A stretch of 64,000 bases of DNA from Rhypophila decipiens (Eukaryota; Ascomycota; Sordariomycetes; Sordariales; Naviculisporaceae). Below the pieces are notes generated by a model. It was not told the DNA's origin and did not search any database. It saw only the letters and a program-made list of their open reading frames with translations. The stretch lies in the NCBI GenBank assembly GCA_033297075.1, contig MU858159.1, positions 1 to 64,000 of the forward strand, read 5' to 3'. A program made the position numbers and the translations under genes. Below, one piece after another: positions 45,388 through 56,144 of the stretch. Numbering within the stretch: position 1 is the first letter of the stretch; every line of letters starts with the position of its first letter.

Positions 45388-47089
45388 CTGCGATGTCTTG
45401 ATCGTCGGAGCAGGCCCAGTGGGGACTGCTCTTGCGCTAGAGCTTGCCCTTCATAAAGTCTCGTTCCGAGTCATTGACAAGTTCCCGGCTCGCTCAGACA
45501 AAAGCAGGGCCCTCGTCGTGCAGGCTCGGACACTCGAGCTTCTGAACCGACACGGAGTTGCTCACGACTTGGCCAGTCGAGGGCAATATGTTACCGGAAC
45601 GTTGATCAACATTGACCGCAAGCCAGTCACCTGGATGAACCTCGAAGGATGCTCCCCAGCCGACGCCGAGTTTCCTCTTCCGCTCATGTTATCCCAGGCC
45701 GAGACCGAGCGATTTCTCGATGAATGCCTCGGCAAACACGGGGCCACTGTCGAAACGTCCGTCACCGCAAAGTCTATCGTCCAAGACTCGACAGGTGTGA
45801 CTACAGAACTGGAAGGGCCAGACGGGAAGAGGGAAACGGTCCGGTCCAAGTACGTGGTCGGCTGTGATGGCGCTCACAGTATTGTCCGACATTCCGCCAC
45901 CAACCTCACTTTTGAGGGTGCCGCGTATCCACAAGATTTCGTCCTGTGTGATGCCTACCTCCGCGATTCACACATTGCGAAGGACCGGATCTCGATGCAC
46001 TTTGGGTATGGACTTCTCGTCATGATGCCTTTAGGGGGTGGACTGTTCCGTATCATAGTATCTGGTTCCGCCTCCAACCCCGTCGACAACATCAGCCAAA
46101 TCAACCAGCAAAGCGAAGTGGCTCTTGAGCATGTCCAGAAGGCACTGGAAACCTTCACAAGCCCCGGATGTGGAACATTACATGACCCAGTCTGGCTCAG
46201 CCGCTTCCGCTTACACCATCGCGGGGTGAACAACTACCGGGACGGGCGTCTCTTCTTGGCAGGCGACGCCGCACACATTCACAGCCCTGCCGGCGGCCAA
46301 GGGATGAACACCGGGGTTCACGACGCTTTCAATCTTGGTTGGAAGCTAGCGGCAGTGCTTCATGAGAAAACACCCTATCCCGAAGCTCTTCTCAACAGTT
46401 ACAACGCCGAGCGTTACCCCATCGGCCAGCAACTCCTCAGGGGAACTGATCGCTTGTTTACCTTTGTCGCCAGCACAAACTTCTTATTTGTCCGTCTTCG
46501 AAATTTTATTCTTCCTTGGATCCTGCCCTGGCTGTGGAGCAGCAAAGAAAGGGTCAAGACCGCTTATCAGTTTATCTCGGAGCTCGGGATAAACTACCGC
46601 GGGAGTCCGATCGTGGGCAACTCAAAGGGTTTCACTGGCCCAGTCACCGGTGGTGACCGCTTACCCGACGGCGAGCTCAAGAAAAGGACTCTGTCTGCCA
46701 ATGGACGAATAGAGGAGGAAGCGCTGACGAGGGTGCATCACATATGTGTCGGGGCTGGTCATCATCTCATATTCTTTACCGCCGATGACCGTGAACATCC
46801 CATGGAAACAACCAGAACTAGCGTCGAGGAGACGATGACCCAGGTCAAGACTCAGGCAAAGAGCAATGATATTTACTTCCATGTCCTTGGTACAGGTGGT
46901 CTTGATGCGTTCGATGGCGGGTCGCTTGCGCAGTCTCTCTATCTCGACAGGGATGGTGTAGTACATCAGCGGTACGGGTTTAAACAGACCCCCGGCTATG
47001 TACTTGCCCGGCCGGATGGATATATCGCCCATATCGGGCCATTGTCGAGCGTTGATGACCTCTTCGGGTTTCTTGGGAGATACTTTTGA
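45380..47089 (+). CDS. FAD-dependent aromatic hydroxylase-type monooxygenase
   Basis: A single exon encodes 569 residues. The N-terminal Rossmann motif is DVLIVGAGPVGTALALELAL (residues 5-24). The NAD(P)H/FAD DG motif appears as YVVGCDGAHSIVR near residue 159. The second FAD motif is LFLAGDAAHIHSPAGGQGMNTG near residue 290. The C-terminal third resembles the thioredoxin-like dimerisation domain of phenol and PHBH-type hydroxylases. Such enzymes hydroxylate aromatic or polyketide rings with NAD(P)H and oxygen; the substrate is unknown. The ATG at 45380 is the first in frame. A short overlapping upstream ORF precedes it. Neighbours include a P450 and, further right, a thioesterase and transporter. 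Confidence 0.88.
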   Translation: MSDCDVLIVGAGPVGTALALELALHKVSFRVIDKFPARSDKSRALVVQARTLELLNRHGVAHDLASRGQYVTGTLINIDRKPVTWMNLEGCSPADAEFPLPLMLSQAETERFLDECLGKHGATVETSVTAKSIVQDSTGVTTELEGPDGKRETVRSKYVVGCDGAHSIVRHSATNLTFEGAAYPQDFVLCDAYLRDSHIAKDRISMHFGYGLLVMMPLGGGLFRIIVSGSASNPVDNISQINQQSEVALEHVQKALETFTSPGCGTLHDPVWLSRFRLHHRGVNNYRDGRLFLAGDAAHIHSPAGGQGMNTGVHDAFNLGWKLAAVLHEKTPYPEALLNSYNAERYPIGQQLLRGTDRLFTFVASTNFLFVRLRNFILPWILPWLWSSKERVKTAYQFISELGINYRGSPIVGNSKGFTGPVTGGDRLPDGELKKRTLSANGRIEEEALTRVHHICVGAGHHLIFFTADDREHPMETTRTSVEETMTQVKTQAKSNDIYFHVLGTGGLDAFDGGSLAQSLYLDRDGVVHQRYGFKQTPGYVLARPDGYIAHIGPLSSVDDLFGFLGRYF

Positions 47090-47353
47090 GCAACTCTTGG
47101 GTGTTTGGTTCATGCAATATCCTTGCGTGGATAAGGAAGCGTTTTCGGTTTTATTCTCTGAACATATCTCCACTTATGTCTAAAAGACCGAGTCAGTAAA
47201 GGTTGTACGATATTTAACATTCATCCAAATAACTCGGCTCCTGTCACTACTTCCGGCGGCTTGATCTACCGGTACTACCAGTTTCGCAGCCCCTCGTCAT
47301 ATACTGTTTGGGGCGGGGAACGGTTGATAGAAGTGACAAAAGGAACGAGCAAA

Positions 47354-47405
47354 ACATACAACACCGGGGATTCCCCAGTGGTCACCCATCTGAGGACTAG
47401 TCCGG
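47354..47405 (-). pseudogene. Truncated 5S rRNA sequence (3' half only)
   Basis: These 52 bases match the 3' end of the intact minus-strand 5S gene at 54245-54363 with only two mismatches, and both copies have AAAAC just downstream of the RNA end. Similarity stops abruptly at 47405, so the 5' 67 bases, including the expected A box, are missing. It lies in the 431-bp gap between two convergent genes, where nothing else is recognised. Confidence 0.8.
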
Positions 47406-47520
47406 CCCTCACACATCTTACAAGCGTGCAGCCTGATAACGAAAACTGGGTGAAGCTTCCTCAGAGGAGGGCTACATGTTAAACAACAAAGACATCAACT
47501 ATCCGATACATGTACAAAGT

Positions 47521-50500
47521 TCATACAAGCAGGATCTGACCTCCATTCTCAGCCACTGGCAGGAGATACCTCTGCTCCACCCTGCCCACGCCCACCCTTT
47601 CATAGCAAGGAGCATCATCACCATCTGACGGCCTCCCCGTCGGCGCAACCAATAACACATAACACATCCAGAAATCCACATTAGAACCCGTCTTATTCTT
47701 CCCAATAACCACGCAGCTCAGCCCTTGGACGTGTCCCGGCGAGTCCACACAATCCATCACAAACAAATTATTCCCATTATTCACACCCACACCCATAGAC
47801 CCTGTCACAGGCACGGCAGCCTTGTAAGCGACCTCATCCAATCTGCTCACAATGGCACGAATATACAACTCATCCGCGTTTTGCACAGACATCAACCCAA
47901 CAGGCTTCTTCTTGAACGGCGACGAGAGCGCGTTTTCGCTGCTCCAGTCCACCGTGTCCATGGGGATGTCGAAATATCGTATAGGCCCCATGACCTTCAT
48001 CCAGCTCCAAGTGGGCACTATACTCATTCTTTTCTGCGCTTCTGGGGTCTCGTCACCTGTGATGCGTCGCATCATCTTGGGACCATCGCGCTGCCACATC
48101 AAGCTGCGATGGATGCCGCCGCTGGTCCTTCCGTTTGGGGTTGAAGTGGATGAGGAGGATGGAAGCTGTATGATTCCATAGGCGCCGGCAGACTGGTCGG
48201 TTTCGAGTATCTTGCTCTCTAGTCCTTCAAGGGCGATGGCGCGGTCAGAGTGGACAGAGAAGTCCCGGGCCGAGTACTCTTGATAGACGGTCTCGTAGAA
48301 GCGGATCTTCATGCCTTTGTAGAAGGACTGTGCTTGAGCGGGGAAGTTGGCGTCGGAAAAGAAGAAGGAGGGGCGGCTGTTTTTGTGGTTAGTTTATTGG
48401 GGACGAGGAAAAGGACAAGGAGGAGGCGGTAAGCAGGGAGGGGCGAGAAAGAAACATACTTGAACAGCCGCGTCGTTGTCTCACAGCAAATGCCACCGCC
48501 GCACTCCATGTACACCTGTGGCCCGGCAAAGTGTAGGATCCGTCTCGAAAGTGCGCGCTCGTGAAATACCCAGCCGCGCCTGTTGAGCTCGGCCTGCTCG
48601 ACATCTTTACGAAAGTCGTCGATGGCTTCACGGAGGTAGATGTCGGCTTCCCTCCCGCTCGGTGTGACGGTGCGGACCTTGATACACTGACTACTCTGAC
48701 TGCGCGACACATGGAGAAAGCCCTCTGTGGTCAGCTTCGCGCGTGTGGTTGCCACGGTGCAGTAAGCGCCGTTGTAGACGTGGCGCATGCGGCCGGCCTC
48801 GCGCAGCCAGTCGGCCTCATCGCCCTGAATGATGCAGAGCGAGTCGATCCAGAGGTAGGGCACACCGAGGTTGCGGGTGACGGTTATCGCGTCCTGGAAG
48901 TTTTGCGGCATGTCGACTAAAGGTATGCGGCGCTTGTCCGTGACCCATTTCTTGTAGGTGTCTTGGACTGATTTCTTCTCGGTCGTCGTCGTGCCATCGG
49001 CCTTTGTCTTGGTCACCTCAATGAGAACCTTGTAGGGGTCTTCTTCGGTGCTGATTCCAACTGGCCGGGCCAGTTTGAACGACTCTTTGTTCGGGGGATA
49101 GGCCCAGCGATGTGAGAGGGCGACGAAGTCGAGATTAGGCAGCTCAGGCTTTTTCTTTCTGGACCTCGGAGGAGCGGGACTATCAGGCTGTGGGGCCTTG
49201 AGTCGGACGCCGTCAACGTTGTCCTCCCAGCGGTCCTCGGACTCTATAACGGTGACATGGGGGTCGCCAGTCTTTCCGACCGCCACAAGACGGGTAGGCA
49301 GCTCGTCGACACGCGAGGCGGTCTTGGGCTTCGACTCACAGCGGTGCCTCTGTGGGTCGTCGCAGTCTTTGAGCCACCGCCGCAAAATGGCGAACTCGGC
49401 ATCGCTTCCCGGGTCGGGCAGTTTTGGAAAACTCCGTTGCAGATCATTGGGTGCCGCCGATATGCCCGGCCCGACGATGATGGAATATACCGGTGAACCG
49501 GCCGAGTGTCGGGCCAAGTAGGAGCCCCGTCTGACAAACCGGGCCTCGTTGCCCCTGATGCCATTGGGGGGTGCTCTGGCAAGATAGGCGCTGAGAGTCT
49601 GGCAGATGCAACAGGTCTCGACGGCGGGCTGGACGGTGTCAAAGACGAAGTGGCTGTTAAAGATGTTGGAGCAAAGTTGGCACGGTCTAGTTGCCGGGCT
49701 GGGCAGGTGATCGGGGACAACGTCTGCAGTGTCGATGTACGGGAAGACGCTGAGTGCTAGTGGGTTGTCTGGGTATGTATCCCAATAATCGGACATTGGC
49801 TCGACAGAGTACTAGAGTAGATCCATTACTGTTAGAGAAAGGGCTTCTTATCGACAGGCTGAGGGGAGGAATTGGAGGTGGGTACTTACCTCGTTTTGCG
49901 TGCTCGCAGGGTGCATATCTCCATGTCCCTGGCGGAATGATGAAGAACGACGCCTGAGGAGACGAGGTTGCTCTAGACCATGGATAGGCAGACTGTTTGG
50001 CCTGAGTTGATCTTGCGCTGGTGCTGGATCTGGCTGTATCGATTCGGATGGTGGTGGAGGCCACGAGGGAGGGCCACTAAAGAAATAAGTCTCGCCTTCC
50101 TCCCCCCCCTCTCTGAGGATGGCTTCTAACGCCTTCATGAGCTCCGTCGAGGTTATGCGCCGGTTCGTGGCCGGAGGTGCTGATGCATCCGAGCCATTGG
50201 CCTGTGGTCCAGTAACCGTTACATAGTCATCCTGTCCCAAGTCGGCAGTCTGCGGCTCGTCCTTGACCAATATCTCCTCCTCGATAAGCTTGAGGACTTG
50301 GACGAGCGCCTTGCTGGCGCACTGCCCTTTTTCAATCGCTGGCTCCCCAATTGCAGTCTCCTTCATGTGCGAGATCCACTCGATGACTGAGGGTTCCAAC
50401 TCGACCTGGACGCTGTGGTTTCCGTCCTCGTCAACATGAAAGAAGGTGTTCGGGAAGGACCCGTTGAAGAGATCCAGCTGATTCCCGCCGTACAGGAGCC

Positions 50501-51710
50501 AGACAACAAACTCAAGCATAATGCACCCCATGGACCACACGTCGAAGCTCCTGGACGTGGGCGTATCGGGGGAGATGCGGAACCGGAACTCGGGAGACTG
50601 GTATCTCTCGGTGATGCTGTGCGTGCCAGATGTTATGCGCATGAGGGTGCGGTGGTCGTTGACCTTGGCGAGGCCCATGTCGGTGATCTGCAAAAGCCCA
50701 AGGCCGTACGGATCATCTTCGAGGTTTGTGGCGATGACCACGTTGGCCGGTTTTAGGTCGCCGTGGCGGCAGTTCAGTCCGTTGAACCCCGGGTTGTGTA
50801 GCATGTTGAGGGCGCCGGCCAAGCCGCTCATTTGCTCGATGGCCCACCGCACCGTCTGTGGCCGACGAAGAGGTCCCAGACTCGTGTGAGACGTTTTCTT
50901 CCAGAACTCTTTGAGGTTGCCCCCGTTGGCCCAGCCGAAGATCAGATGGTGCCGGCCCTGTTGGCTGTAGCTGGCGATGAATTTGATGAGATGTCGATGC
51001 TTAAGCCGCCGGACAAGATCTAGCGCGGCCACTTCCCGCTGGGCCACCTTTGCCAGCAGTTTGTCGTCAGTGTCGTTGATTTTCTTAATGGCCACCCATT
51101 GACCAGTTGTCTCGACCTTGAGGTGTTCGGAATGAACCTGAGCCTTAGCCAAGATGCTTGTTGCGCCTCCGGCGTCTCCTGTTTCGACATAATCAGTGAA
51201 TGGCAGTGGGCACCCGTCTTGGAGAGGATACACGGCCTCGTGTTTGGTGAATATAGGTGCAAGGAATCCCCACTGCCTTTCGGTGAAGTCACAGGCCCAG
51301 TTGTGGTGATCATAATCTTCATTCTGATTTGGATCTTGAACGTCTCGTAAGAACCACTTCATCGCCACGTCGTCCCTGGGAGCTCCTTGAAGCGACACAA
51401 TTTTCTCCGTTTGAGAGTCATAGTCGACAGGGAGGAAGTTGTCTGTCACTCCATGCTCTTTGAGCTTCTCCGCAGCATGATGGATTGACCACCCTCTAAA
51501 ACTTTTCAGCAGCACCATAATACAGAAGAGACGCTGTGCATTGTTGACAATGTACTGAACTGTGGGATGTGCCGTATCCAAGCCAAGCTCGCTGGCCACA
51601 GTGTCAGCCGTGATCAGTTCAACCAGGTCGTCTTGAGGCAAGTAATTCTTCCCCTGCCAGTTTTTAGTTTTCCTGAGAATTCTCCTGATCTCGTTGCCAA
51701 GTTTCGTCAT
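47521..51710 (-). CDS. Predicted protein kinase-HET domain fusion
   Basis: Three exons (51710-49890, 49811-48460, 48376-47521) join in frame to 1342 residues. Residues about 170-560 form a Ser/Thr kinase-like domain: Lys209 in WVAIKK, HGDLKPANV at 316-324, DMG at 344-346, SPE at 372-374 and DVWSMGCIMLE. An N-terminal helical region (1-165) precedes it. After a Pro/Ser-rich linker comes a HET region: FVALSHRW near 836, YLWIDSLCIIQGDEADW near 915, RRGWVFHERALS near 1020, preceded by CQLC and CCIC pairs near 651-676. The 78-nt intron (49812-49889; GTAAGT donor, CTAAC branch, CTAG acceptor) links the kinase to the HET part. An acceptor 17 bases earlier would instead stop the kinase at once. Only about 50 bases separate the two parts, too few for a promoter. 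HET proteins trigger incompatibility cell death; the kinase could be its sensor or switch. Confidence 0.7.
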
Positions 51711-52567
51711 GTCGGCTGCTTGGGGTTTACTTGTGATGCTTGGGAAGGGTTTGTAAAGGGGTATTTATATGAGTTAAGATTGGTGCAAATCAGGTTCAAA
51801 GAGGATTGGGAGAAGGTCAGAAACCGATGGACAATGGCCAGGATATCACGGAAGAGAAGGAGCAGGTAACGGGGAAGACATGTTTATATCTACCTCATAT
51901 ACTTGAAATCATCCTGTCTAAACGCCCGCCCTCTCCCCCCCTCCTAAACCGCCCTTCAATAGAAACTGAATATTATATCTTCTGAGAATGCTGATAAACA
52001 AAAGCAATGTAATTTTGATCGCGCCGCAGAAGCAAACCGATAGGCCATACCGGTCGCCATGGATGTAGCACCGATTGGGAAGATAGTTGCGTCTTATTCT
52101 GAGCTGCCTGAGAGCCTCGTTCAAAATCCTGGGTGTCGTCACAAAACCAAGCAGTACACTCCATACATACACACCACAATGTGCTCTTCCCCAAGTCTAA
52201 TTCGCCGCATGCAGCCCATCCGTATGCACTGTAATTTTGCTCTTCCGCCCTCCCTCCCAGAGTCGGCAGCTAGCTACGGCGGCAAGGGCTGGCGGTTTAG
52301 AAGCGGGGATGTATCAAGCCTCGTTCCGTCCCAATTAGGGAAAGGAAACTGTACCAATATTTACTTGTACACGGTGTTGTAAGTTCCTTCAGTTCCTAGA
52401 AATAGCAAGTATCATGGTAGCGGAAAAGCCCGTCATATATCACCCCCAAGGAGTTAGCGACTCCCTCCCGGCCCATCTGCTCCCACCTTTCGAGCAAAAC
52501 AATCTTGCATCGTCTCCCTAATCCACCGCTAATCTGGTTCAAGCTGTCAGACTCGCCGCAAGAGTTG
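51711..52567. promoter_or_regulatory. Divergent promoter region, kinase-HET / Clr5-domain gene
   Basis: 857 bases separate the two divergent start codons. Only short ORFs occur. No defined site is recognised; joint control is inference. Confidence 0.4.
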
Positions 52568-54107
52568 ATGATAGACAGCATGGGGTCATATGCGGAAACC
52601 CCAGCGGCATGGGAGTGCCACCGCGAAACCATCACACGCCTCTATCTTGCCGACGGGATGCCGCTCGCCAAGCTGCAGAATATCATGGAGATGCACTATG
52701 GCTTCAAAGCTACGTAAGTAAGCTCCTTGGTCATGAATAGCGGCGCCTTGACACTGAATAATTCCCACTCTCACCAGCAAGCGAATGTACACATTTCGCA
52801 TCAACAAATGGGGCATCAAGAAGAACTACAGCTCCGAGGAAAAGGACCACATTGCTAAGCAGATAAGCGAAGCATTGGCGCAACAACAGGGAGTTGCTGG
52901 CTTAAGCTTCAAGAACCAACCCATCAAACATCACCGTATCATAAAGCACATGAGAGCCAGAGCCAAGCGGTTGCCAGAGGCGACTCCCATCCCCGACCGC
53001 GTCCATCTCCCGTACAAGGGGGTCTATTCTCCCAAGACCTCGCGGTATCTTCATCCAAAATGCAACGCCAACCTGGCCCTGCCCTTTGCGCCGACCACGC
53101 CCGCTGAGAGGATCCTCCGAGCCACCTATGACTACGCCCACTCCGTGGCAGACCTGTCGTCGTCGTCGTCGCCGTCCTTCCATCGCACCACCCCCAACAG
53201 CTCCCCATCATCAAGAGGAACTCCAGACTTCTGGGCCGATCTAGGCGGCGCACTCTACCTCCTGCGCGTCGGGGCCTTCCATCTGGGGTGGACCAGCTTT
53301 CATGCCACCTGGCGGAAGGCTACCCAAGTACTAACCATCTCGGACCCAACCACGCTCCTGCTGCGGATTTTGACTATCAGCGTACCAGCATACCTCGGCG
53401 ACCTGCCGGGCTTGCGCAACATCATCCTCAAGTTTATGACGCAGCTCCTTCAGATTCGGCTATCGGGATCCCATCCACTTGCGCAAGTCTGCGCGAATCT
53501 CCTGAACGATATCAACGAGGAGGCAGAAGCCCCAGACAACATCGACGCCGCCCTCAGCTTGGTTAAGGACACTTTCTCGGCCCGCCTCGGCCAGGGGCAT
53601 ATCCAAAGCTTCCAGAGCCATCTTGCACTGGTGGTCTGTCGGCGACGAAGCCTGCGTCTCGACGCCGCAGAGCGTTCCGCGCGAGATTTGATACAAGAGA
53701 CTCGCAGCTCGCCCGGCCTGCATGACAAGTTGGCCGACGCTACATTCATGCTGGCACATGTGCTTAAGGACCAGGGGAGGCTGGACGAGGCCATCGCGGT
53801 GCATCACCAGATCCTCAGTGGCGAGGGACTCGCTACGGTGGTGGGCAGGAAGATAGAACTGTTGGGTCCCCAGGCAAAGAAGACCAACACGAAACCAACG
53901 ATTTTTGTGAGGGACGGGCAGCGAATCGGGGCCAGAGAGTGTCTCGCCGAGTTGTATAGGATGCAGGGACGTCTTGGAGGCGAGGTCTGGCATCTTAGTG
54001 CCGCGTTGGAAGATGCGAGGCGCGTGTACGGTGCCCAGGCGGCCGAGACGCTGCATATTGCGAATAAGTTGCAGGTGTCCCTAAAGGAACAGCAGGGTCA
54101 GTTCTGA
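52568..54107 (+). CDS. Clr5-domain protein
   Basis: Two exons (52568-52713 and 52778-54107) give 491 residues. The N-terminal Clr5 domain (about residues 13-70) reads WECHRETITRLYLADGMPL, then MEMHYGFKATKRMYTFRINKWGIKKNY. The intron falls inside it (donor GTAAGT, acceptor CCAG). The middle is basic and Ser-rich. The C-terminal half is helical and TPR-like, for example LADATFMLAHVLKDQGRLDEAIAVHHQIL and a later AELYRMQGRLGGEVWHLSAAL. Clr5 domains resemble DNA-binding modules and were named from an S. pombe silencing factor; many filamentous-fungal copies carry repeats and have unknown roles. An alternative ATG lies at 52580. The gene diverges from the kinase-HET gene. Confidence 0.82.
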
Positions 54108-54208
54108 GTTGGACATCTTGATGAGTGTACTAAGACTTACTATTCACTTAACTACTCAATTGCCTATGCAATGGGAGACCAAAACAAAAACAAAGGAGAG
54201 AGATAGCC

Positions 54209-54234
54209 AAAAAAAAAAAAAAAAAAAAAAAAAA
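54209..54234 (-). terminator. A26/T26 tract 3' of the 5S rRNA gene
   Basis: Twenty-six consecutive A residues on the plus strand give a T tract just past the 5S RNA end on the minus strand. TTTTG directly after the RNA end is a nearer Pol III stop. The long tract may be a backup terminator or a trace of insertion. Confidence 0.5.
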
Positions 54235-54244
54235 GAAAGACAAA

Positions 54245-54363
54245 ACATACAACACCGGGGATTCCCCAGTGGTCACCCACCTGAGTACTAGTCCGGCTGT
54301 CGCTGGCTTATCGTTGGGAGAGCGGACGGGATCCCGAGTTTTCCAGCGCATATGGTCGTATGT
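54245..54363 (-). rRNA. 5S ribosomal RNA
   Basis: The minus strand reads ACATACGACCATATGCGCTG at the 5' end, then GGGATCCCGTCCGCTCTCCC, then the 3' part GGTGGGTGACCACTGGGGAA and ends GTTGTATGT. Ends pair as expected (ACATACGAC with GTTGTATGT), and the 119-nt length is normal. Internal Pol III promoter regions (A box around 50-64, C box around 80-97) are intact by comparison with known fungal 5S RNA. Single, dispersed 5S genes outside the rDNA repeat are typical of filamentous ascomycetes. Confidence 0.93.
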
Positions 54364-55331
54364 GCTAGTGAAGGGCATACCAGCGGTATTTCTAGCGGAA
54401 TGGAGAGAAGCTAATGGGAATCCCACGTAAAAGACATGATCTTTCTAGAGCACAAGTTCACCGTAAATGCTTATCTCAACTTCGTACGAGGTCTGTCCTT
54501 GACCCCCGTGAATCCGTGATAACCCCGGAATCATGACCTGTTGTACCAAAGAAGCACCTTGGTTTTTGACCAGCCTGGATATAATCAGTGACATCACCCT
54601 AGCTAGGGATGAGATGGACGAACCTGAGTACAGTAAGCAAGGTCCAGTTTGCGGAAAGACCACCCAGGACATGCTGTTATCTCAACGAAGAACGGACGAC
54701 GATTTTATATTCCAGGTTCACTTGACCCCAAATCTACTCACACGATACAGCATTTCAGCCCACATGTATCAGTGTTTCCGTCCACGACAGTTATTAAACC
54801 CCAAAATTCGGATGTCAATCTCGAATAGTGCGTCATTGCGGGGACATGAGCGCTGTGGGGTGGCTGATTGGGCGCCGATAAGCCTCTAACGGGAACAAGT
54901 GGGACTCCCCACGAGGCATCCCGCCCTCGCACCTGATGGATCGGCGAATATTTCTTGTGCAACACCAGCCTGTCAGAGTCAAAACATCTTGCGCAAGAGC
55001 GATCCATCTTCTTGGCGATGCTTTTTTCCTCTTCTTAACATCGGCCATTCCTATTTTTACCCCCAGGAACTGGCGCGGTGTCCATCGTCCAGCTACCAAA
55101 TCACCCCACTCAGAGGCCTCTCAAACTCCACTCTTGACAGGTCCCGCCAACTCCGGCTCGGACCGCTCCCGCTGCCGGCTCCCCTATCAAGTCTGTATCG
55201 ATAATTCCAACCAGGAGGTTTTCGCATCACAAATCGCAGCAAAGCACATGTCGCATTTTCCAGGTGTCAATCCCACAGCTCTTCGTCTCGGACATATATA
55301 GGAAGGGGTTCAACCCACCTTCCTCAGCACC
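54364..55331. other. Intergenic region upstream of the thioesterase gene
   Basis: No gene is supported. TATATA at 55295-55300 lies only about 32 bases before the thioesterase ATG, which would put the transcription start very near the start codon if that box is used. Confidence 0.4.
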
Positions 55332-56144
55332 ATGTTTGAGGAGCATATAGACGTCATCCAGAGCCCCTCGGGTTTGGGGAACCAAAAACCAGCACCTCTG
55401 GTGCTCTTCCACGATGGCGGCGGCACGGTATTCAGCTACCACATGCTCGGCGACCTAAGGCGGCCCGTTTACGCCATCTCCAACCCCCATTGGGGTAAAC
55501 AGACCTGCTTCGAGGGCGGCATGCCGGAAATGGCGCGTGTATACGTCGACTTGATGAGAAAGGCCGTACCAAGCGGCAAAATCATCATCGGCGGATGGTC
55601 GCTCGGCGGATTGACGTCGATGGAGGTAGCGCGCATCTTGGCAGACGACAAGCAGTTTGAGGTGATCGGCATTGTCATGATCGACTCAGTCTGCCCGCTC
55701 GCTTACAACGTGCCTCCGGACGCCTTCTTGAAAATCGTCCCCCACGTTGTAGAGTGGAGCGAGAACACCAGAGAAGAGACCAGGCAGGCGGTGCTAAAGT
55801 GCTTTGCCGATGCGACGGCGATGGTAGGGGTCTGGAAGTTACCCACCTGGGACGACAGCCAGATCACCGGCAGATCACTACTTCGCCCACCTCCCGTCAT
55901 TCTCTTGAAAGCGAAAGAACCGGTCCCAGTTCTTGAAGAAGGTGTTAGCCGGGTGGATGTCGTACGTGGCGATAGAAAGCTGGGATGGGACATGTACCGC
56001 GAGGGCATGATAGAAAAGGTCGTTGAGATCCCTGGCCATCACTACAACGTCTTTGTTACGGAGTGGAGGCTGGAGATTATCACCGACAGACTCAAAAGGG
56101 CGTGTCTAGATGTGGAGAAGATACATCGGCTGAGAAGGACATGA
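55332..56144 (+). CDS. Stand-alone thioesterase (alpha/beta hydrolase)
   Basis: A single exon encodes 270 residues. The oxyanion region is LVLFHDGGGTVFSYH (residues 23-37). The nucleophile elbow is GGWSLGG with Ser90; a likely acid is Asp118 (VMIDSVCP), and the His is in IPGHHYNVF (236-237). Spacing and order match the thioesterase family used as off-loading domains of polyketide and peptide synthases. As a separate protein it may release or edit acyl chains from a synthase, or act as a hydrolase on its own. No PKS or NRPS is present in the window, so its partner is unknown. No signal peptide or membrane segment is visible, so it is probably cytosolic. Confidence 0.85.
   Translation: MFEEHIDVIQSPSGLGNQKPAPLVLFHDGGGTVFSYHMLGDLRRPVYAISNPHWGKQTCFEGGMPEMARVYVDLMRKAVPSGKIIIGGWSLGGLTSMEVARILADDKQFEVIGIVMIDSVCPLAYNVPPDAFLKIVPHVVEWSENTREETRQAVLKCFADATAMVGVWKLPTWDDSQITGRSLLRPPPVILLKAKEPVPVLEEGVSRVDVVRGDRKLGWDMYREGMIEKVVEIPGHHYNVFVTEWRLEIITDRLKRACLDVEKIHRLRRT

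Noticed and set aside
49848..49889. Kinase gene ending by read-through with VSTHLQFLPSACR
   Set aside because: The stretch starts at a strong GTAAGT donor and lies inside the predicted 78-nt intron.
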